Shown here piece by piece: positions 6,825-12,326 of a stretch of 12,326 nt of DNA. Every line of letters begins with the position of its first letter. Position 1 is the stretch's first letter. The notes under the pieces were generated by a model. That model was not told where the DNA came from. It ran no database searches and worked only from the letters and a program-made list of their open reading frames with translations. Where the stretch lies: assembly GCA_002793635.1 (NCBI GenBank), contig PFEM01000030.1:18973-31298 (forward strand). The letters are read 5' to 3'. Source of the stretch: Candidatus Shapirobacteria bacterium CG10_big_fil_rev_8_21_14_0_10_48_15 (lineage in GTDB: Bacteria; Patescibacteriota; Microgenomatia; PFEM01). The position numbers were made by a program, and so were the translations under genes.

Positions 6825-9081
6825 GTTTGCCTTCGGGAACGACGACCGCCCGAAAATGATAATCCGCCCGATAAATTACCACTGTTTGACCATCTGCCGA
6901 CGCTTGCCAGCCGGGATAAAAAGCGTCCGTTAAAACCAAAATTCCCGGCTGCTGGCTATCGGTAACAAGCCGCACTTCATTAGCTTGATAATCGGTAATT
7001 TCAACCTCGCCGGGTTCAGCCAGGGCCAGTACAAGACTGGCCCCTGCACCACCCGGTGATTCTTCCAAAATGACCGTTTTTTCCAAATCAGTCTGCATGG
7101 TTAACTCAATGGCCTCTTGTTTACTTGCGGCCACCCGATAATCATAAACCAAAAAGGCTCGGGGGAAAACTGCCTTATTTTGATAAACCCTGGTTTCCCC
7201 TTCCCGGAAAACCAGCTCCAAATCCGGTGAATTCAAATTAGTTAAGCTTAGAAAATATTTAACGTTCAGCAAATTCACCAGCGGCGAGTCCCAGTTCTTG
7301 GGGGTTACAATCCGGTTAAAGCCCAAAGGCGGCTGGATATTGGGTTCATCCCTTTCCATGGCCGCCGCTAACTCGCCAAAACGCTGCAAATACAAGGGAT
7401 CATAACCGGCAATGTCTTGCAGGCCATACCAACCGGCAAAGTTGGGCGGCGTCAAACGAGAATCAGTCGCCATGATGCGAAAAATATCCTGATCCTTTTG
7501 CAAAAATTCAATGGTTTTGGTCGTGGGGAACAACCATGACTTGTTAACAAAAGGTTCAAACTTCCAGCCAAAGCGAAAAAGGTCGAAGACTGTCAGCGCC
7601 AGCAGCACTGACAGAATTAAGAATTTAGAATTATGAATTATAAATTTAATTTTCTTGGCGATGACCAGAGCTACAAAAATTAAGGCCATACCGGTCGGCA
7701 AGATTAAATTTCTTTGGGCAATGGCTAAGCTGGGATCCCTACCAAGCAAAACTACCAGCCAAAGGGTAGCATAAAAAGTCACTGGTCGTAAAATCTTCCA
7801 AGAAGGCTTTTTGAAAAACTCTTCCAAACCATAAGCTGCCAAAATCACTAAACAAAAATCCACTAAAAACAATAATCTGGTAGGCTGACTGGTAGACAAA
7901 AAGGGAATTTGCCCTTGATAAATTAACTTTGCCCAGGGTGTGGGCAGGGCAAAACTTAAAACTACCAAGCCGCTAAGAGTAAAAAACTTTGCTTTCCCTT
8001 TGGCTATTGCCCAAAGAGCCAAAAACAAGGGAATCACTCCCACAAAACCCACCATTTCTGCATAATTCCACTCGCCCCAATAGTTGAGCGTCGTCGGGTT
8101 GCCAAAAAAATCCGGCGCAAAAAACTGCCCCAAATGCCGCCAGGGAACAAACCAACCGGGTTTGGTCCAATCGGCCTGATCAATTTGCCGGGCACTTTGG
8201 CCGATCAGTTGCCAAGTCCCCCGCCACTGGGGCAACGTGAGAATGATGAAGCATGAATAAAGAAGCATGAATAAAAATAATTTCTGTAGGGGCACAGCGT
8301 GCTGAGTCACCCCCCTGGCGGTGTGCGCAGCACTCCCCAGGGGGGTGACGCGGTAAAACAAATATCCAAAACTAAATAAAAACACATAGAAAAACACCTG
8401 CAAATGCCCGGCAAAAAAAGACTGCACCAGAGAAAAAATAAAAATCAAAGCCCAAATTAGAAATTTTGGTTTGATTAAGTGTGACAAAATTTTTTCTATT
8501 GATAGTAAAATTAGCGGTAACCACAAAGCGGCATGTAACACGGTGCCCCACTCCAACCAGGCGATAAAAAAACCGGAAAAAGCAAAGCTAATCGCTCCCA
8601 AAAGACTGGCTGGTTGACTTAATTTTTTCTCTTGCAAAAAAAGATACATAAAAACAGCAGCCAAAAGTGGTTGCAACCAAATCAGAATTGACCAAGCGGT
8701 AGGAAATTCAAAAATAAAAAATAAAAAATTAAAAATATAAAGCGGGGCGGATTGTAAATTAGCGGCCAGGGGCAGCCCGGTCATGGCGTAAGGATTCCAA
8801 GCCGGCCATTGTCCCTGGTGCAGGGCATCAATGACCAATTTTCGCCAAGGCAGCTGCTGACGAACTGAATCGGTGATCAAAAAGTTTTTAAACGGCACCC
8901 CGGCCGTCAGTCCGTCCCAAACCACCTCCCGCCAGGGGTGATACATTCCCACGATCGTATCCGCCGGCACCGGCAGCAAGCCTTGAAAAAAAAATTTCCA
9001 GAAAAAAACTAACGACAGCAAAAAAATCGCTACCAAAGGCCAAAAGCGAAAGCAACACGAGTAAAGCTTAAATAATTTCAT
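6793..9081 (-). CDS. YfhO-family membrane protein lacking the terminal helix, with in-frame repeat inserts
   Basis: Second YfhO paralogue, 762 residues from ATG 9081 (771 from an upstream in-frame GTG at 9108). I prefer 9081: it places the conserved acidic residue of the first outer loop at D71, against D70 in the 214-2619 paralogue, and shortens the overlap with the GT4 gene from 41 to 14 bases. Shared blocks are PVPADTIVGMYHPW, DSVRQQLPWRK, GQWPAWNPY, NLILPTG, LTVFDLFRF, GYDPLYLQRFGEL, LLNVKYF, FYPGWQASADGQ and FRAVVVPEGKHEIVYRY. The protein stops directly after that last block (SQL), so the final membrane helix present in both paralogues is missing. The next gene starts inside this coding end. 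Around residues 245-259 it carries an extra loop encoded by a GC-rich inverted repeat. By family it is a polyprenyl-phosphate-dependent GT-C enzyme; its acceptor is unknown. Confidence 0.85.
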   Translation of the reverse strand: MKLFKLYSCCFRFWPLVAIFLLSLVFFWKFFFQGLLPVPADTIVGMYHPWREVVWDGLTAGVPFKNFLITDSVRQQLPWRKLVIDALHQGQWPAWNPYAMTGLPLAANLQSAPLYIFNFLFFIFEFPTAWSILIWLQPLLAAVFMYLFLQEKKLSQPASLLGAISFAFSGFFIAWLEWGTVLHAALWLPLILLSIEKILSHLIKPKFLIWALIFIFSLVQSFFAGHLQVFFYVFLFSFGYLFYRVTPLGSAAHTARGVTQHAVPLQKLFLFMLLYSCFIILTLPQWRGTWQLIGQSARQIDQADWTKPGWFVPWRHLGQFFAPDFFGNPTTLNYWGEWNYAEMVGFVGVIPLFLALWAIAKGKAKFFTLSGLVVLSFALPTPWAKLIYQGQIPFLSTSQPTRLLFLVDFCLVILAAYGLEEFFKKPSWKILRPVTFYATLWLVVLLGRDPSLAIAQRNLILPTGMALIFVALVIAKKIKFIIHNSKFLILSVLLALTVFDLFRFGWKFEPFVNKSWLFPTTKTIEFLQKDQDIFRIMATDSRLTPPNFAGWYGLQDIAGYDPLYLQRFGELAAAMERDEPNIQPPLGFNRIVTPKNWDSPLVNLLNVKYFLSLTNLNSPDLELVFREGETRVYQNKAVFPRAFLVYDYRVAASKQEAIELTMQTDLEKTVILEESPGGAGASLVLALAEPGEVEITDYQANEVRLVTDSQQPGILVLTDAFYPGWQASADGQTVVIYRADYHFRAVVVPEGKHEIVYRYSQL
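6830..6834 (-). promoter_or_regulatory. Ribosome binding site of the rhamnosyltransferase-like GT2 gene
   Basis: GAAGG on the minus strand lies five bases before the ATG at 6824, inside the last codons of the YfhO gene (Pro-Glu-Gly-Lys). It supports that start although it sits 32 bases within the upstream gene. Most other starts in the window have no comparable motif. Confidence 0.55.
7622..7646. repeat. AT-rich imperfect palindrome in the middle YfhO gene
   Basis: A 25-base stretch whose outer arms AATTTA-AATT and AATT-TAAATT are complementary with one mismatch, centred on TATGA. It encodes KFIIHNSKF in the loop between two membrane helices, at the same place as the 14-bp tandem repeat of the 10099-12326 paralogue. 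It may be a decayed copy of the same kind of repeat, or chance in AT-rich coding sequence. Confidence 0.45.
8248..8275. repeat. 14-bp perfect tandem repeat, two copies
   Basis: GAAGCATGAATAAA occurs twice head to tail on the plus strand (8248-8261 and 8262-8275), inside the YfhO gene and 30 bases from the GC-rich hairpin. On the coding strand it reads as part of a membrane helix (FLFMLLYSCFII). Because 14 is not a multiple of three, the two copies are read in different frames. It has the same period as, and partly resembles, the repeat at 11019-11046. Confidence 0.75.
8306..8349. repeat. GC-rich inverted repeat (hairpin) inside a YfhO gene
   Basis: Two perfect 13-base arms, GTCACCCCCCTGG (8306-8318) and its complement (8337-8349), flank an 18-base loop that itself folds further: GTGC (8323-8326) pairs with GCAC (8330-8333) around GCA, and GG 8320-8321 pairs with CC 8335-8336. 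About 19 base pairs in 44 bases is far above what the AT-rich surroundings would give. It is read in frame as a polar loop (VTPLGSAAHT...) after the YR that ends a helix. The protein is 12-14 residues longer here than its two paralogues, close to the 44-base length. A GTAGGGGCACAGC stretch just left of it (from 8286) adds a CAGC-GT-GCTG mini-hairpin and may belong to the same element. It resembles REP- or RPE-like palindromic elements; the family is not identified. Confidence 0.75.
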
Positions 9082-10108
9082 TGATCTTTTTACAAAAAAC
9101 TGTTTCACTGAACTTCTGGGCTGATTTAATTGAGGAAAGCGAAATCCGTTTTAGTTTTCTTGGTAACTTGATTAACTGGTTGGTATATTCAATCAACTCA
9201 TTTTCCGTTTGCCACAAAAAACCATCTTTACCGGGCGTAACAATTTCCGGAATGCCGCCTTTGCCGACCACCACCGGCACGCAACCGGCCGCCATCGCCT
9301 CCACGACCACAATCCCAAAGTGCTCCATTCGTTCCGGATGCTGCTCCTCATCCTCGTCAAAACCGGCTGCATGCCAAAAAATCTTGGCCTGGCCATAAAG
9401 TTGCTGTAACTGACGAAAAGAAGCATTGGCAATCAGTTTGACTGGCAGGCCAGAAGCTTGCTTTTGCAGTCGATCAAAATAGCTTCTCTCCTCCGGCCGC
9501 AAACCACCGGCTAAAACCAGCTGCCAATTTTTGGCGGCCATTTCTTTAAACGCTTCGATTAAAACTTCTTGTTTTTTAGCATGAGGGTGCCGGCTAAAAC
9601 GGGCGACTCCCAAAATCAAGTTTTTCTTATAGCCCGGTCGAAAATTATCAGTCGCTACAGGGGGAAAAATAATTTTGCTCTTAACGTCATATTCCTGATC
9701 AACGAACCGTTTGGTAAAGCTGGTAATCGCCACCACTTCGTTAATCCTTTTTAGCTTAATTTGATTCCAAAGCGAGCGACCCCTTTTGCCTGTAAACGGC
9801 ACCATGAAACACAAAATGTTTTTCTTGGCAAACAAAACGGGAATACTGCCGTCAGACATATAAAAAAGCGCCTCATAATGATGTTGGGCCAGCCACTTTT
9901 CAATCAATGTGGTTGGCACCGGCTTAAAATCTAACCCCTCTAAATCTAATCCCAGTCTCTTTTCCAAGTCACCCTTAATGTTCCTATTGTGCCAAAAAAT
10001 ATCGACCTGATAGCGATTGGCTAAACATTGACCAATCGTCATCATGTACCGCTCCCCACCACCCAAGGTATCCAGATAAGGATCATAAATGCCGATCTTT
10101 AGCGCCAT
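9068..10108 (-). CDS. GT4 (GT-B fold) glycosyltransferase, ALG11-like motifs
   Basis: A 346-residue GT-B enzyme. The N-terminal domain has KIGIYDPYLDTLGGGERYM (4-22), a glycine-rich acceptor-side loop typical of GT4, and the linker VAITSFTKRFV...IIFPPV (126-151). The C-terminal domain opens with LILGVARFSRHPHAKKQ (164-180), then HAAGF (246-250) and MEHFGIVVVEAMAAG (261-275), the E-x7-E donor-binding motif. The GGGER plus EHFGI pairing and the acidic DEDEEQ stretch before it resemble ALG11-type mannosyltransferases, though the donor cannot be fixed. No membrane helix is seen, so it should work on the cytoplasmic face, adding a nucleotide-sugar to a lipid-linked glycan. The ATG at 10108 overlaps the upstream YfhO stop by 10 bases (ATGGCGCTAA), and no Shine-Dalgarno sequence is evident. 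The gene overlaps the downstream YfhO start by 14 (or 41) bases. Confidence 0.9.
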   Translation of the reverse strand: MALKIGIYDPYLDTLGGGERYMMTIGQCLANRYQVDIFWHNRNIKGDLEKRLGLDLEGLDFKPVPTTLIEKWLAQHHYEALFYMSDGSIPVLFAKKNILCFMVPFTGKRGRSLWNQIKLKRINEVVAITSFTKRFVDQEYDVKSKIIFPPVATDNFRPGYKKNLILGVARFSRHPHAKKQEVLIEAFKEMAAKNWQLVLAGGLRPEERSYFDRLQKQASGLPVKLIANASFRQLQQLYGQAKIFWHAAGFDEDEEQHPERMEHFGIVVVEAMAAGCVPVVVGKGGIPEIVTPGKDGFLWQTENELIEYTNQLIKLPRKLKRISLSSIKSAQKFSETVFCKKINEII

Positions 10109-12326
10109 GGTCTAAGTATAGCAAAAAAACCCGCCAAAACGGCCGCGAGCGAAACAACACTCACCACCAATCCCCATTTAAAAGAACCAGGCTGATAAGC
10201 AAAGCTCACTTCGCTTAGCCCGGCGGGGACGAAGACGGCCCGAAAGGTATAGTCCGCACGGTAAATTTTGGTTGGTTGGCCATTAATTTCTGCTTGCCAA
10301 CCGGGATAAAAATTATCAGACAAAAACAGCAAACCCGCGGTGGCGGTTTGCACAGTCAAATCGATTTTGTTGGGAAGGTAACTGTTTATTTTTACTTTTG
10401 TCGGCTCAACTGGAGCTGTAAATGATTGACCAGACGATTCTTCCAAAATTACCGTTTGGTGCAAATCAAGATCATCGGCAAACATTGAACCAAGAATTTC
10501 GCTTGGTTTGCCGGCTACCTGATAGTCGTAAACCATAAAGGCGCGGGGATAAACTTGAAGATTTTCGTAAACTTCGTAAGTGCCATCCTCATAAATCTTT
10601 TTAAACTCCTCGGGGTACTCCCAAAAAGGAAACGCCCAAACATTGCGACCATCGGGGACAGCGTGCAAGAGATATTTGACTCCCAAAAGGTTTAAAACCT
10701 GACGGGTATAAAGACCGCCTTTAGCCAGATTGATCCCCCGCATCGGCGGCTTGCCCAACTGACCTTGGTTAGCGTAGACCAAAAACTCACCGTAGCGATT
10801 CAAGTACATCGGGTCGTAACCTTCCAAACCTTGAATTTGAGAGTAATTTTGCAGCGCCATCCCAAGGTTGCCAAAAACGCGATCGTAGCTAGCCTGTCGG
10901 GGCAAGTATTCTAAAATCGGCAAAGACGGATAAACGTTTTCGCGCTTGTCAAAGGGCTGCCACTTCTGGGTAAAGCGGCAAAGATCAAAGACTGTCAGCA
11001 CTAACAGCGCTGACAGAATTATGAATGAAGAATTATGAATGAAGAATTTATTTTTCTTAAAAAAGTTGTTAGCCAACCAAAAGAAAACTATTAAACCAAA
11101 AAGCGCGGCGACCAGGCCGGTGGGCAGAATAAAATTATGCTTGCTGACGGCTAGATCGGCAGACGGAAAAGGCTTGATAAATAATAACACTCCCCAAATT
11201 ACCAAACAAATCAAAGCCACCAAGCCTGCCACTGATAAAATTGGCCACAGTTTTTTTTGCTTCAAATCCTGCCGGAGCCGATCAAAACCAAAGCCGGCCA
11301 GAATCGCCACCGAAAAACTAAACAAACCAATAATTCGGGCGGCGGCGCTGGTCGAAAGGACCGGAATTTTTAGGCTTTCCACCAAATCCAAAAGTGGCGT
11401 CGGTAAAGTTAGCAGCAAAGTGCCTAAGCCCAAAAAAACAAAGAAGCTTGACTGCTTCGATCGCCCTCCGAGTCGAAGGGCATAAAGGGCCAGAATCAAA
11501 GGGATCACCCCGGTAAACCCGGCCCATTCGGCGTAGTGGCCGCGATCATTGCGAGTCACCGGATTGCCGTAAAAATCAGGCGCCAAAAGAGTGACCAAAT
11601 GCGCAAAAGGAATCTTTTCCCCGATTTGGTAAAACTCGCTCCTTGGCGTTTGCCGATAAAGCTCCACCGTTGGCAGTAGCTGGGGCGCGGCCAGACCAAT
11701 CCCCAACAGCAAAAAAATCAATCTCCAAAAAAAATCTTTTGTTTGCCGCGTGGTCAGCCAACGAAAAACCAGCCAACCACCAGCCGCCAGCAAGACATAC
11801 AAACTAATTTGGAAATGGCCGGAAAAAAACGAGGCGGCTAAGGCCAAACTGGTTAAGGGATAAAATTTTTTTTCCAGACTATACAAAATTAACGGCAGCC
11901 AAAGCAGGGCAAAAGCCAAGGTGCCATAAGCCAGCCAGCAAGTAATAAAGCCGCAGAACATGAAAGAGACACTGGTCAAAAGCGCCGCGGCTTGGCTTAA
12001 TTTTAGCTGGCGGCCAAAAAGATACGTAAACACACCCGCCAAAAGCGGCTGCAAAAAGATCAAAATTGTCCAAGCGTCAAGCTGCGGCAACACCAAAAAC
12101 AACCAATTAAAGGGCTGAAAAACGGCCGACTGGTAATTGGCCATCAGGGGATTGCCGGCAAAGTTGTAGGGGTTCCATAAAGGCACCTGACTCTGTTGCC
12201 AAAGACCCACCACCAATTTTTTCCAGGGATAAATCTGGGTGACGACATCCGGCATGGCCGCGTTTTTGACCGGATGGCCAAAATAATATTGCCAAGGTGG
12301 AAAAGCGTCTACCAAAAAATCTGCCG
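10099..12326 (-). CDS. YfhO-family membrane protein, 5' end outside window
   Basis: Third YfhO paralogue. The reading frame is open to the window edge: the codons before the apparent TTG start at 12315 read ADF, giving ADFLVDAFPPW, which matches PADTIVGMYHPW and PANLLVSFYSPW in the paralogues. TTG is therefore internal, and roughly 35-40 N-terminal residues, including the first helix, lie outside. Visible blocks are PDVVTQIYPWKK (conserved loop Asp), VPLWNPYNFAGN, many helices, FILPTG, LTVFDLCRF, GYDPMYLNRYGEFL, LLGVKYLLH, FYPGWQAEINGQ, FRAVFVPAG and a terminal helix (FKWGLVVSVVSLAAVLAGFF). By family it is a GT-C enzyme using polyprenyl-phosphate sugars. A 14-bp tandem repeat sits in the loop before LTVFDL. 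It is closer to the 6793-9081 paralogue than to the 214-2619 one, since both share IHNS and LTVFDL. Its stop overlaps the GT4 start by 10 bases. Confidence 0.88.
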   Translation of the reverse strand, partial: ADFLVDAFPPWQYYFGHPVKNAAMPDVVTQIYPWKKLVVGLWQQSQVPLWNPYNFAGNPLMANYQSAVFQPFNWLFLVLPQLDAWTILIFLQPLLAGVFTYLFGRQLKLSQAAALLTSVSFMFCGFITCWLAYGTLAFALLWLPLILYSLEKKFYPLTSLALAASFFSGHFQISLYVLLAAGGWLVFRWLTTRQTKDFFWRLIFLLLGIGLAAPQLLPTVELYRQTPRSEFYQIGEKIPFAHLVTLLAPDFYGNPVTRNDRGHYAEWAGFTGVIPLILALYALRLGGRSKQSSFFVFLGLGTLLLTLPTPLLDLVESLKIPVLSTSAAARIIGLFSFSVAILAGFGFDRLRQDLKQKKLWPILSVAGLVALICLVIWGVLLFIKPFPSADLAVSKHNFILPTGLVAALFGLIVFFWLANNFFKKNKFFIHNSSFIILSALLVLTVFDLCRFTQKWQPFDKRENVYPSLPILEYLPRQASYDRVFGNLGMALQNYSQIQGLEGYDPMYLNRYGEFLVYANQGQLGKPPMRGINLAKGGLYTRQVLNLLGVKYLLHAVPDGRNVWAFPFWEYPEEFKKIYEDGTYEVYENLQVYPRAFMVYDYQVAGKPSEILGSMFADDLDLHQTVILEESSGQSFTAPVEPTKVKINSYLPNKIDLTVQTATAGLLFLSDNFYPGWQAEINGQPTKIYRADYTFRAVFVPAGLSEVSFAYQPGSFKWGLVVSVVSLAAVLAGFFAILRPWR
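10992..11016. repeat. 8-bp inverted repeat in YfhO coding sequence
   Basis: CTGTCAGC (10992-10999) and GCTGACAG (11009-11016) are complementary around a 9-base loop, immediately next to the 14-bp tandem repeat. The middle YfhO gene has the equivalent 7-bp pair CTGTCAG/CTGACAG at 7590-7596 and 7608-7614, also next to its AT-rich stretch. Both encode LS(V/A)LL(A/V)LTV, and the symmetry may come only from Leu-Ser and Leu-Thr codons. Confidence 0.4.
11015..11046. repeat. 14-bp perfect tandem repeat in the upstream YfhO gene
   Basis: TTATGAATGAAGAA occurs twice head to tail (11019-11032, 11033-11046), preceded by AGAA, the tail of a third partial copy. It encodes KFFIHNSSFIIL, directly before the conserved LTVFDL helix. 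The corresponding loop in the 6793-9081 paralogue carries the related KFIIHNSKFLIL without the perfect 14-base period, and the 214-2619 paralogue has neither. AT-rich repeats encoding IHNS-like peptides are known as low-complexity elements in various bacterial genomes, so this may be a small repeat insertion. Confidence 0.7.

Noticed and set aside
8306..8349. The GC-rich hairpin as a transcription terminator
   Set aside because: It lies mid-gene with both frames open around it, and no T-run follows immediately on the coding strand; an insertion element fits better.
10109..10125. TATACT on the minus strand just before the GT4 start, as a promoter -10 box
   Set aside because: There is no suitably spaced -35 element, and it lies in the last codons of the upstream gene in a continuous operon; AT-rich chance match.
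11039..11485. Plus-strand open frame of 148 codons
   Set aside because: It lies entirely antisense to a well-conserved YfhO gene. Its composition (Lys-, Pro- and Thr-rich) is what antisense to Leu/Phe-rich membrane protein DNA gives, and no family motif is seen.
12313..12315. TTG as the true start of the rightmost YfhO gene
   Set aside because: The frame stays open to the window edge and the upstream codons (ADF) align with the PAD/PAN motif of both paralogues, so the gene begins outside the window.
214..12326. Teichoic acid glycosylation operon
   Set aside because: YfhO links to teichoic acids come from Firmicutes; no teichoic acid synthesis gene is visible here, so naming the substrate would be unsupported.

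Overview
This 12.3 kb window is a densely packed, one-directional run of nine genes, all on the minus strand (transcription runs from position 12326 toward position 1). Both end genes are cut by the window. Every gene appears to act in cell-envelope glycosylation: six large multi-pass membrane proteins of the GT-C type and three cytoplasmic-type glycosyltransferases (two GT2, one GT4). There is no gene gap longer than 300 bases; all junctions overlap or abut. I see no RNA gene, CRISPR array, transposase, internal terminator or convincing internal promoter.

Layout in transcription order: a YfhO-family membrane protein lacking its N-terminus at the window edge (10099-12326); a GT4 glycosyltransferase with GGGER and EHFGI motifs (9068-10108); a second YfhO-family protein that lacks the usual last membrane helix (6793-9081 or 9108); a GT2 glycosyltransferase of the rhamnosyltransferase-like type (5931-6824); a GT2 of the dolichol/polyprenyl-phosphate sugar synthase type (5248-5934); a GT39/ArnT-like membrane glycosyltransferase (3802-5247); a GT87-like membrane glycosyltransferase (2585-3805); a third YfhO-family protein (214-2619); and the first 72 codons of another GT39-like membrane enzyme (1-217).

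A coherent reading, by inference, is that the DPM1-like enzyme charges a polyprenyl phosphate carrier with a sugar on the cytoplasmic face. The GT-C proteins then use such lipid-linked sugars outside the membrane to decorate a glycan, surface protein or lipid, while the GT2 and GT4 enzymes build a nucleotide-sugar-dependent part of the structure. YfhO proteins are known from Bacillus and Listeria as partners of polyprenyl-phosphate glycosyltransferases in teichoic acid glycosylation. Nothing here shows teichoic acid as the substrate.

The organism looks like an uncultured bacterium of the Patescibacteria/CPR type, possibly Microgenomates. The grounds are the tandem GT-C/YfhO/GT2 arrangement, overlapping genes with few Shine-Dalgarno sequences, and the lysine- and phenylalanine-rich proteins; this is a guess from style, not a proof. 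TGA is used as stop in several ATGA/GTGA junctions, so the standard bacterial code fits.

The least expected structure is inside the YfhO genes. The middle one carries an in-frame GC-rich perfect inverted repeat (13-bp arms) at a point where its paralogues have about 14 fewer residues, followed by a 14-bp tandem repeat. The upstream paralogue carries its own 14-bp tandem repeat in another loop, at a site where the middle gene has a related AT-rich palindromic stretch. These look like small repeat elements tolerated in inter-helix loops.
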